Positions 37,398 through 47,132 of a DNA stretch of 64,000 bases are shown piece by piece. Both the position numbers and the translations under genes were made by a program. This DNA comes from Malus domestica. Lineage: Eukaryota; Streptophyta; Magnoliopsida; Rosales; Rosaceae. Numbering within the stretch: the first letter of the stretch is position 1; the number at the start of each line of letters is the position of its first letter. The stretch is from the NCBI RefSeq assembly GCF_042453785.1, contig NC_091671.1, positions 39,574,501 to 39,638,500 on the forward strand, given 5' to 3'. The notes below the pieces were generated by a model. It was not told the origin of the DNA and made no database searches. It was given only the letters and a program-made list of their open reading frames with translations.

Positions 37398-39215
37398 TGT
37401 TGGAAATGTGCCATAAAATCAATCATATGATAATACTTTACGGACATTTCACATGTTAAACTAATATAGTTTAATTTAAAGGGCAAAGATTATTGTTTGA
37501 AGCCGTCTCATATAAATTTTATACGCTTAAACGATAAGTCTAAGGAATATGTAATTGGGAGAATGCGATCTAAAGAAGTTAGATTCATGAGACCATTCTC
37601 TTTCGTATACATATCCTAAACGTTCCTGATCATAGGATTGCCAATTGAGCATTGACAATCCGTTAAGATCAGTACATGCTATGTCTTTTCTTAGGGAGAG
37701 TGACTGGTCTCGAGTCATTGCCGTGACTGATACTAAGACAAGTACGTAGGTGTTCAATAGAGAATGAGTTCACTGAACGCGATCAACAAGGAGTTCTCTT
37801 ACTCATGTCACATGAGAACTCATGGTTGGGATAATGCAATGTAGTCATTTGACCTGAGGCATCATAGTTGTCTTGTGGTTAGGTCCTTGATCTTTGACTA
37901 TGTCAAAGTCACCCTATCCGATAGTGTCCACGACATAGTTGGGGTTAAGTCACTTAGCCATGGAGGCAAGTGAATGCGCAACAAGGGATATCTAACCTTC
38001 AAACTGTTTGAGGGAGAATACTCTATGATATGATTAAGAATCTCTGGCCAGAGTATGAATGAGATTTAGGAAGTCGTTCCAAATCACATTCAAGGTAATC
38101 ATATAAGTAAATGAATCACATTGGATAGTAAACATGAATAAACTATCAAACCAAACAATGTGGTCAAGAGTATTGTATTAGAGAAAGACCGTATTGCATT
38201 GTAATCCTAAGCCGAATAGGTTCGCCACCTCTTCTGATTAGCTTGGGTAACCATGACATACTGCTAGGTGTCACTCATGATTTGTGGAAGCCCTAAACGT
38301 GTATAATCACTAAATGGAGAATTAAAAGTAAGTTTCAATTCACAATTGATTTGAAAGAGTTATAATCGCCCACCGCCTCGCTAAAAGGAACCTAATGGAT
38401 CGCACACCGTGTAAGATAATGCTTGAAAGATTTGACGGAGATGAGTAAGGACAATTAAATGGTTTAATTGTTTATGGCAATAATTAATTAATATGTTAAT
38501 TAATCAAACGAATAAGTTCGTTTTAAACCTTGAGTTAGTTTTGGGCCTTAAAACCCAAATTGGGCTTCGAATCGTCAAGCCCATTAGCTTAAGTTGTATG
38601 ACAACTTAACAAACAAAATTCAAAAAGCCCAAAACAGCCCAAAGGCTTGGGAAAACCGGCCATATAGAGAGGGATAGTGAACTTGGCTTAATTGCAAGCT
38701 TGCCACTCCATTGTGAGGTGGTATAAAGGCAACTTTATAGCCATTTCATCCTTAGGGTTTCTTTTGGAGAAAAGATGAGAACACAAGCTCCATTTTCTCT
38801 CTAAGAGGTCGGCCACCCTAGATGATTTTAGCTAGCAATCTTACTTCCTCTAGGTCACTCATCTTTTCTTCAAGTCCTACCTTGGTGTGGAGACTTAGAT
38901 ATTTTCAACTTTGGGAACTTGGATAATCATTTCAACCATCCCCATCCAAGAAATCCATGGAGCTAAGAAGCAAGAATGAAGGCCATCTCCTTGGGTGATT
39001 AGCCTTTGCTTATGCAAAGAGGAATCAACAAAGGTATAAAGTTTCTCAACTCACTTTGTTTTGAGTTGAGTCTTGGTTCACCCTTCTACTAGGCTTTGAA
39101 TTTCATGAGTAATGTTTTGTTTTTGAGTGCATACAAGCATGATTCCACCTTTAATTGTTAATTGCATGCCATAGATGTTGCTCAAATGAACATGTTTTTT
39201 ACAAAATTTCCTTTA
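37398..39215 (+). repeat. 3' LTR of the Copia element
   Basis: Same length as the 5' LTR. It ends TTCCTTTA instead of TTCCTTCA, so the terminal CA has mutated to TA. It is followed directly by the GGGAG target duplicate. Confidence 0.95.
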
Positions 39216-39332
39216 GGGAGGAGGCAATTTAGAACTTTTGTATGAATTTTTGGTTAAATTTATAAGAATAATAAAAAGTAGGCTAAAAATCATTTCATGG
39301 TACAAAATATGGCTAGTTATCCAAATTTTTCG
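39216..39332 (-). mobile_element. Outer part of the right arm of the disrupted inverted-repeat element
   Basis: ttaaatttataagaataata...ggctaaaaatcatttc...acaaaatatggctagttatc is the reverse complement of 28256-28376. The inner continuation of this arm is 29440-29485, on the other side of the Copia element. Confidence 0.8.
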
Positions 39333-41288
39333 TATTCAGTTCATAATTTGAGAGATTTTAATGGATTTATAAATCTATAGAGTTTAAGAGAGTTTAATTG
39401 ATTGGCCTTTTTGTTTTGGGTCGCTGCGTAATTGGGCTTAAGGTTTTTCTTGGTCGGGTTTGGACTTTGGGTTGCACCCGATAATGAGGAGATAATCGAA
39501 ATGATTATCAAATTGGTCATTTTTTACCCTAGACTCTCCTCGCCTGACGAAAGAGAGTAATGCTAGTAAAATTAAATTTTTAAATCAAATTTGCATCCAA
39601 ATGAAATATGTCACCAATAAAAAATAAGTACGTATCAACACTTAAGTAATAATCCAAACATCAACAACCACATCATTTAATTTAAAAAATTTGATCTCTC
39701 CAGCATTAACCGGGCCCAATTGAGCTGGAGAGGACAAAGTACACATTCCGAGATAGTTAAAATTGGTCATGGCTTGCTTACAGTACGCTCCCATCTCATG
39801 GCTGCCATGTTAAAGAGGAGCTAATAAAATTATCTTTTTGTTAAGTTGCAATTCTTCGAAATCGGGGTCTCTCTTTCTAGACGGATATTGGACCACCATG
39901 GCTTATGGATTTGTATCTTTGATGAGCATTTTATTTCTAATTAATGTTGTTTTAGCATGTGTGACACTCTTTTTTTAATTTTTTTTTTTTAAATTTTTTT
40001 ATACCTAAATTTTGTCCATGCAGTTTTTCTTGAGTAAAGTTTTGATGAGTCGATTCTTTTACAAGTCCTGTATATGTTTTTTGGTACGGAATCATATTTA
40101 GCCTTTGAAAAATTGAGGGCTAATGAATTTTTCGAAAGGGAAATGATTTTCAAGTTTCATTATCTCTTCTTACAACATTTTTAATTTTATTTTTAAGCCT
40201 TGAATTGAACAAATAAAAGAGGATCAATTTATAGAAATTAACATGGGTATGTAGAACTATAAATTTTTAATGAGTCTGTGAAAATTATTTTCTTATACCG
40301 AAGTTTTTTTTTTTATGGATTCTCAAGTGAATTTCATAAATTTCTTAAAATAAAAAGTAGAAAAGCACAAATAACAAACTTCTATGCAGGAAATATTAGA
40401 GCTTGTGTGAAAATATTTTTAAAATGACTAAAAATGTAAATGAATCTTGTAAGCACTTTTAGAATCTAAAAATATTTTTATCAAAAACATTTTCTAACTT
40501 ATTTCAAAAACATTTTCAAACGAAACCCTTAGATATCACGATTATTTTAACTTATACTCTCTAGGCATTACCAAATATAATTGAAAGTACAACAAGGAGC
40601 TCTCAAATCAAATGTTCACAAAACCAAGATCTTCTTTGGGTCCCAAAATGTTCTACACAAATAATTCCAAATATTTTATTGGAAAAGAAAAGGGTAATAA
40701 TTAATACAATATAATTGCGGAAAATAAAAGAAAAATACAAAAGCTCAGCGCATTTTTCCTCACTCGATATTTGGCCTAAAAAGCCCTCCACTGATGGACG
40801 CATCAAACTTGTCGTTACTTGCGGGCCCGCCAGATCACTCAACGGTCGGATCTCCACAAATTCAAATTGTTTTCTTTCCCAAATTCCAAGGACCGACGAC
40901 CACATGATTTCTTCTGAGCAAATGACATTTTGACTTCCATGTTTGGTCGTTATTACTAACAAAGTATCAAGAGAAAAATTATACTGTAATAATTATTTCG
41001 ATGTAAATTTAATGGGATACATTACATTTCGATGATCGAATCGATATATGATATTTATTGTTTTAACATGTTTTCTTATTAAAGAAACATGATTTACGAA
41101 ATAATACAGTCAGATTTGATGCTATATAATTGTATTTTGTTGAGTTTGAATTTAACAGTTGAATGTATGTTGAAGAATTCCTAAAATATTATAATATATT
41201 GCTTATATTAACGCCTTAAGAGGTTTGTTTGAACTGCTTAAAATACAATGTAACTATACACTGATGTATGGTAGAACGACTCTTTAAA
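39333..41288. other. Intergenic spacer, gene-free
   Basis: AT-rich DNA with no recognisable coding sequence. A degenerate piece of the TTTTAAAAGTGCTT-type palindromic MITE seems present at about 40390-40535 (ends aaacattttcaaacgaaaccc). The 119-codon minus frame at 40603-40962 has no recognisable family. Confidence 0.5.
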
Positions 41289-41648
41289 AGCTTTTTAGCC
41301 AAAATGGTTTCTGAAATTTGTATAACTCTTCACTTTGGTCATTGAGATTTGAAATAAATAGAAATGTTCATGAGTTTGTCCATTATTAATCATTTTGGTA
41401 TTTCCTTGAAAAATCTCAATTAAATAAAGATCAAATGACAAAAACATCGTCATTTTTTGTCAAATCATTTTGGTTTATTGTTTATTAAATTGAGAGTATT
41501 TTTATCATTTAGTCCTTAATTTTTTAAGGAATAACCAAAATGATTGATAATAGACAAACTTAGGGACCACTTTTATTGATTTCAAATCTCAGGGACCAAA
41601 GTGATGATTTATACAAATCTCAATGACCATTTTGGCTAAAAAAAAACC
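41289..41648. mobile_element. Palindromic MITE with 9-bp target duplication (family 2)
   Basis: A 360-bp element whose halves are inverted copies. The left has tttttagccaaaatgg and cactttggtcattgagattt. The right has aaatctcagggaccaaagtg and ccattttggctaaaaa. It is flanked by ctctttaaa at 41280-41288 and 41649-41657. The 9-bp duplication and long terminal repeats indicate a Mutator-type non-autonomous element. Confidence 0.88.
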
Positions 41649-42240
41649 CTCTTTAAATTTATTATGAGATCCTACGATCAAATATTTTAGTTCTTCGATC
41701 CAATTATGGATTACTTCGTCCATTCAAGTGGGGAAATTAACATGAAAAGTGATAAATTTAAGCATATGAGGAAATTGGCACGTTTCAAAGGATTGTAAAA
41801 ATTTGCATATGACATTTTATCGTCGTGAGCAAAAAATCATGCATATGCACTCTGGTATGTATTTGATCCTCCATTGTTTTCCCTCCTTCTAATAAGTTAA
41901 TAACTAATTATTTAACTTAGTAACGTTTTCGTTTGTAAAAAAAGAAAAAAATTATCATATTATCAATGCTTAATTGTGATGTAATTAAATGATGTTAACC
42001 ATTGACTTGAATGAATTCATAGTAAAGATTTGTGTTGCCAAAAAATACCGAAAGCCAAAGTGGTACAGTGGCACATTTGTTATTTCTATAAACTAGGAGG
42101 TCAAAGTCACCAAACGCTGGAGATAAAGTGAAATTTCAAACGAGTGGCCGTTTGAACTTCGAAAATAAGTTGGAACTTCAAAAACCCTCGCACCATCTCT
42201 TCAATGCGATTCAAAGCAACCCTCAGATTCTCACACTGCG
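41649..42240. other. RopGAP upstream region
   Basis: AT-rich promoter-side sequence, with no gene. The probable leader starts around 42.1 kb. Confidence 0.4.
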
Positions 42241-42249
42241 ACTGAGATT

Positions 42250-42251
<2 letters not shown>

Positions 42252-42300
<49 letters not shown>
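42252..42300 (+). repeat. (CT)n tract in RopGAP 5' leader
   Basis: About 24 CT units end 80 bases before the ATG, probably within the 5' UTR. Confidence 0.85.
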
Positions 42301-42303
<3 letters not shown>

Positions 42304-42380
42304 CCCAACAGCAAAAGTCTCAGCATTTCGGAGACACCCAAAAGATTTTACAGTGCAGAGAGAAACACAGAGAAGGGGAG

Positions 42381-44640
42381 ATGACAGGGCTTGTGATGCT
42401 GACGAGGGGCGGCGGCTGCGGAGGCGGAGGTGGCGGAAATGGGAAAGGAGCAAAAGGAGCTAACAAGAGTTCAGAAGAAGAGCAGAACCAGATCTCTCTG
42501 GCTGCTCTTCTGTTAGCGGCTGTGAGGAAGTCCATGGTGGCCTGCCGTGTCGAAAGAGGCGAAGAAGTCATCTCCGCCGTCCACAACATGGAGATCGGGT
42601 GGCCCACGAACGTCCAGCACGTTACCCATGTCACATTCGATCGGTTCAATGGGTTTCTGGGCCTTCCGGTGGAGTTCGAGGTTGAGGTTCCAGGCAGAGT
42701 TCCCAGTGCTAGGTAAGTAAAGTTCTTGTTTTTGTTTTTTTGGGTAGTCCTAGGTTTACGAAATTCGACATGGGTTTCTCTTAGAATGTTCAAATTATTG
42801 TTCTTTATGATGTTTTTATAAATCTTGGAGAATTAAAGTAAGTTGCTTGATGAACGTGTATTTGAGTTTTGAGCTCTTTTAGCTCTCGTCTTTCGACAAG
42901 GCGACATTCTAAACTACTCTAATCTAACTCGAAGAAAGTAGCGCATTTCCTTAGCCAATTGGCGTAACTCACATAGTCAGCTCAATTAACTCTTTATGCT
43001 TCTGATGTGGGGTTTTGAGGTCGAGGAAGATGCTTGGTTTCGAAGAAATTGTAGTGCCAGGCAAGGGTTTAAACTTGACCAAACTGTTTTATTACATCGA
43101 GTGTGTCCTACTGTAGTAGTTATCTTCAGTAGCCATTCAATGAAAATTGTTCAAAAATGTGCAATTTTTGTTTCAGTAGTTTCCCAACCCGCGATTACCC
43201 CAAGGACTAGATGGGATTATAATCGTGTTCCGGTATCCTATTTTTCAAAGCGTCTAAAAGTTCTAATGTTAGGCTATACGGGAGTTAGATGTTCCGATTG
43301 AGGTAACAAAGGGAAGTAGAAGTTCATTGTGATTTATTTCTGTGTGTTTAATGCGTTGTCTAACTTGTAAATTGTCTAATTTTACAGTGCAAGCGTGTTC
43401 GGGGTCTCAGCGGAGTCAATGCAGTTGTCTTTTGATTCAAAAGGGAATAGTGTCCCTACTATTCTCTTGCTGATGCAGGAGAGATTATACTCACAAGAAG
43501 GATTGAAGGTAAGAAATTTTTTGTGCATTTGTGAATTTCGTATTTCGGTTCTTTTATCCTTATCAGTCTTCTTACTGGTCCTTTTGGAAGTTTCAGGCAG
43601 AAGGAATATTTCGTATAAACCCCGAGAACAGCCATGAAGAGCTTGTGAGAAGCCAATTGAACAGGGGAATTGTGCCTGATGACATTGATGTCCATTGTTT
43701 GGCAGGCCTAATCAAAGCCTGGTTTCGAGAACTTCCTTCGGGAATACTAGATGGACTGTCTCCTGAAGAAGTTCTTCAATGCAACACGGAAGAGGAATCC
43801 GTTGAGCTTGTGAAGCAATTAAAGCCAACCGAGACCGCATTGCTCAACTGGGCAGTCAATCTGATGGCTGATGTTGTTGAGGAAGAAGAACTCAACAAAA
43901 TGAATGCGCGAAACATCGCTATGGTTTTCGCTCCAAACATGACTCAGGTAATTTAAAACAGCAGAAAATATGTTTTTTTTGCCTAGTATTGCTCAATGAT
44001 TAAGGTTGATCAATTAACCCCTTTTTGCAAATTCTTTCCCCACCAGATGTCTGATCCTCTGACGGCTTTAATGCACGCTGTTCAAGTAATGAATTTGCTA
44101 AAGACACTGATTATGAAGACGCTAAGAGAGCGTGAAGAAAACGATGAAACTGGAGGATATTCACCAATGTCATCTTGTTCATCTGATCATCAAACCGACG
44201 AAGACTCTGATGATAGTCAGCAGGAAATGGATACTAGATCTGAATTGGAGGGTCCAACATCAGACTATGATGAAAACGCGCACTCCATCCACAGCAGCGA
44301 AGATGAAGATGAAGTCCGATCAGTAAGTGAGATAGAAGAGCGTTTTTTAAGGCACTTAGGGGAGAACAAAACTGCCGGAAACAGCTTGGTGGTGGCAGAT
44401 CAACCAACAGGCGAGTTGTGCGGGGAATATCTGAGCCCTCAAAGTTGCTTGAGCTTCAACATGGACTCTGGCACATCGTTTTGTGACAGCAAAAATGGGA
44501 ACTCCGCCCTCAGTACTACGAGTGATGGGGAAGCCTCATCAGGGAAATGTATGGCAGCTGAGGAAACTAATGTTCAAATGGAGAGCCCTTCGTCAGCTTC
44601 GAGTTCAAACAGGATTAAAATAGAGACAGTGGACAGATGA
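42381..44640 (+). CDS. ROPGAP: CRIB-domain Rho-of-plants GTPase-activating protein (RopGAP)
   Basis: Exons 42381-42712, 43388-43508, 43597-43947 and 44047-44640 give 465 residues. After a Gly-rich start, the CRIB motif is at about 72-95 (IGWPTNVQHVTHVTFDRF). The RhoGAP domain follows (about 112-290) with the arginine finger R157 in AEGIFRINPEN and the helix LNKMNARNIAMVFAPNM. The C-terminus is Ser/acidic-rich and ends IETVDR. RopGAPs accelerate GTP hydrolysis by ROP GTPases at the plasma membrane and set polarity and hypoxia responses; the CRIB motif binds the ROP and enhances GAP activity. ATG 42381 is the first in frame after the CT-rich leader. Within the plant RopGAP family I cannot assign a number with certainty; if synteny with BSL1 and RBP-DR1 holds it would be RopGAP2-like. 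Confidence 0.95.
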
Positions 44641-46021
44641 GCGGAGTCTAATTCACCAGCGCTTCATTTTCGCATACTTTCTCTAGAGATTTAGTTTGCT
44701 TTCCACAGTCAAGTTTCTTCTGTATATTATATAATGGTTTGTGAGATGATTTAGTTGAACCAAGCTTGGGAAAGCTTGCTTGTCGTTTGAATTGTGACTT
44801 GTTTAGCAAGTTAGGGTACAGCTTTGGGCTGAACTTATGCTGGATTTGCAGTAGAATTAGGACCGTTACGGTTAGGAACTCTAACCTCTCTCTTTCATGT
44901 TCTGGATAGTTTGTGTGGAAGTCTGTTGTTGAAATCATGGGGAGATTGAATCATAATTTCTGAAATTCTGCTTGTTATGTGTTTTTGTAGTATCCTGATG
45001 TTCCTGTAGTTCATAATATGCATAATGAAACCTTTTCGTGCATTCGAAATTTTATATATTCCCGGAAAATTTTATCATACAACGTATAGCATACATCAGT
45101 GTTTGTATCCCATTATATGCATAATGAAACCTTTTCGTGCATTCAAAATTGTATATATTCCCATAAAATTTTATCATACAACAATGTATAACATACATCA
45201 GTGTTTGTATCCCATTATATTGGACACGTCCACATTTTCCTCTTAAAAATAGAATAATAATTACTGTTAGATCTGTAATGTACATTAGACATTGTTGTAT
45301 GTCGTACGTATATTATCCGTAGATATTTGGAAAGAAAATTAAACAAATATATGGAATTAGCCTTTTCTTTTGAACATGTAATTTGTTGAACAACTGCTGT
45401 ATCTACCACTAGACCTTAAAATATATATTTTACTTTGAAGAAAGTGGAAAGCAATCTCATCAGAAAACCACTGCTTTTTGAGGTACATATATCCATCCGA
45501 ATCCAGTTCGCATTTTCAACAGTGTGTCAACTTCTTTTTTGTAAAACATAAACTTCATTGGTAGAAGAAAATGTTACAAGAAATAAACATAAAGATAAAT
45601 TGCAATTAGGTCAAATAAGCAAAAAAGTCCAAGCAAATCACATGATGATCCAATTAGACTCAATCCGTTGACACAAGTCATCACCACCACAGCCACCATG
45701 CATTTCGCAATTTCATCATTCGAGTAAGTGGATTCACCGTCAGCACCCACAAAAACCAAACGTACAAATATAATGCCAATCTAATAGAACTGGAGAGAGA
45801 GATGATGAGAACAATTATGTCTTCATATATCTGAATCTGTTATGTACAATTGCAATATCATTTAAAATACAGGAATTATTTTTTTTAAACACAAATCCTT
45901 CCGTAATTTGCGAAACCTGCTTTTTATATCCAAGCTTAATTTTCCCCTTCCACTCCACTTTTTGAAGAAAAAAGAGAAAACAAAGTTGAAAAAATTGATG
46001 ACTCAGAAATTAAGCAAAGTC
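44641..46021. other. Spacer between convergent RopGAP and acidic-protein genes
   Basis: It contains the RopGAP 3' UTR (to about 45.0 kb), the 99-bp tandem repeat and AT-rich sequence. No gene. Confidence 0.5.
45020..45218. repeat. 99-bp tandem repeat, two copies
   Basis: gcataatgaaaccttttcgt...gtttgtatcccattata occurs at 45020 and again at 45119. The second copy has about five substitutions and a small insertion. It lies about 380 bp past the RopGAP stop. Confidence 0.9.
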
Positions 46022-46525
46022 TCATGAGGCCAAGCAAGTTTCCCAAAATAGCCTGCTCTTCTCCACCTCATTCAACAACTCAAACTCTTTGGTTGAATCA
46101 ACGGACACAGTTGATTTCAGCTGGTGTCCCCCCATCAATGGCATACCAACATTTTCCCCACTCCTCCATCTTTGATGATGATCATAAACTGATGAACATT
46201 CTTCTTCTTCGTCCTCCTCCTCATCGTTGCCACGATCATCGTCATCGCGACCATGATCATCAAGATCATTGAGCACATCATCAGCAATAGGGTTCCGATC
46301 AAACGAATCGTAACTGCACGATTGAGCATCATCCTCATCAGCCATAGACAACATGGGATGATCATCATCTGATGATACTGCATCAGCCTCAGAATCACCA
46401 GTTGCTTCAAACAACATGAAAGAAGACACATCCATAACGTTCTTCTTCTTCTTCTGCATCGTCGTTGCGTCGAAAATGTCGTCCTTCACGTTCGCCTCCA
46501 CATGAAACCATGAATTATGAATCAT
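46022..46525 (-). CDS. Small acidic protein of unknown function
   Basis: A 167-residue frame from ATG 46525 to TGA 46022. The open frame continues upstream only to a TTG, so 46525 is the first ATG. A TATA-like run (tatatatatt on the plus strand, 46586-46597) sits about 65 bases upstream. The sequence has a basic KKKKK patch (~23-27), SSFMLFEATGDSEAD, a long Asp/Glu-rich centre (DDHGRDDDDRGNDEEEDEEEE) and a conserved-looking tail EFELLNEVEKSRLFWETCLA. No transmembrane segment or catalytic motif is visible. Composition and the short Leu/Trp-containing tail suggest a disordered nuclear or regulatory protein. From memory the tail motif occurs in unnamed plant proteins, but I do not recognise a named family. 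Confidence 0.7.
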   Translation of the reverse strand: MIHNSWFHVEANVKDDIFDATTMQKKKKNVMDVSSFMLFEATGDSEADAVSSDDDHPMLSMADEDDAQSCSYDSFDRNPIADDVLNDLDDHGRDDDDRGNDEEEDEEEECSSVYDHHQRWRSGENVGMPLMGGHQLKSTVSVDSTKEFELLNEVEKSRLFWETCLAS

Positions 46526-46599
46526 ATTCGAAACATGAAGAGTAAGTTTACTCCCTTTAAGGCTGTGCAAAAGTAGGGTAAAGGCCTATATATATTACA

Positions 46600-47132
46600 G
46601 AGAAACGTAGGCTGTCTTGTTTTGACACTCAAAAGTCCTGCGGCCCTATCTTACCTGGTCGATCTGGGTCGCCTTGGAATAATAATATTACTTAATTTTA
46701 ATTAAAAAATCATGGAAAAATTATAATAAAAAATAAATGGAAAAGAGAGTACTTTTTGAAAAAGACCTGCATATATACTAGAATATAAACCATGTGAATT
46801 GGCTGGCTGGCTTCTAGAAGAAAACGAAATACAACTAAGCTTTTGTCTGCTAAAAATGGCCAACAGAATTGACCTAATCTTCCAGAAGGAGGGAACAGTT
46901 TAACCCTTGTTGGCTTCTACGTGTCTGAAACGTAGGCTGCCTAATTTCATCAACTTGATTTACTGAGTCTGTGCACATGCATGGTTCTGAAATGTTCTAG
47001 TATGTTTTAGAGCACTAAATATAAACGTTGTTTCTCTTGCATTTGCTTTTACTGGTAGTGCGGGAGAGATTTTTTGCTACACGATTTGGTATACCAAGTC
47101 TCTTACGTGTTTTTGGAAATTTTTTTCCAGGA
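46600..47132. other. Promoter side of the acidic-protein gene
   Basis: AT-rich DNA with no recognisable feature. Confidence 0.4.

Larger units (their letters stand above)
29486..39215 (+). mobile_element. Copia-type LTR retrotransposon, complete but decayed
   Basis: Two 1818-bp LTRs (29486-31303 and 37398-39215) bound about 6.1 kb of interior. The target duplication GGGAG is intact (29481-29485 and 39216-39220). A primer-binding site for initiator tRNA-Met (tgctatcagagcc, one mismatch to TGGTATCAGAGCC) starts at 31306. A purine tract gtgggagaa ends at 37397. The interior has no ORF above about 80 codons. Traces of the Copia RNase H region remain at about 36980-37250, including an NGAIAQA-like word followed by SRSHH, but stops and frameshifts are many. 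The plus orientation follows from the PBS/PPT order. The LTRs differ by about 20 bases in the first ~360, so the insertion is not recent. It is immobile by itself. Confidence 0.95.

Noticed and set aside
29615-37757. Identical 76-codon minus-strand frames at 29615-29845 and 37527-37757
   Set aside because: They occupy the same place in the two LTRs, so their similarity comes from LTR duplication. Nothing suggests coding.
40603-40962. A 119-codon minus-strand frame
   Set aside because: It lies in AT-rich intergenic DNA, has no recognisable motif and no supporting neighbours or splice structure.
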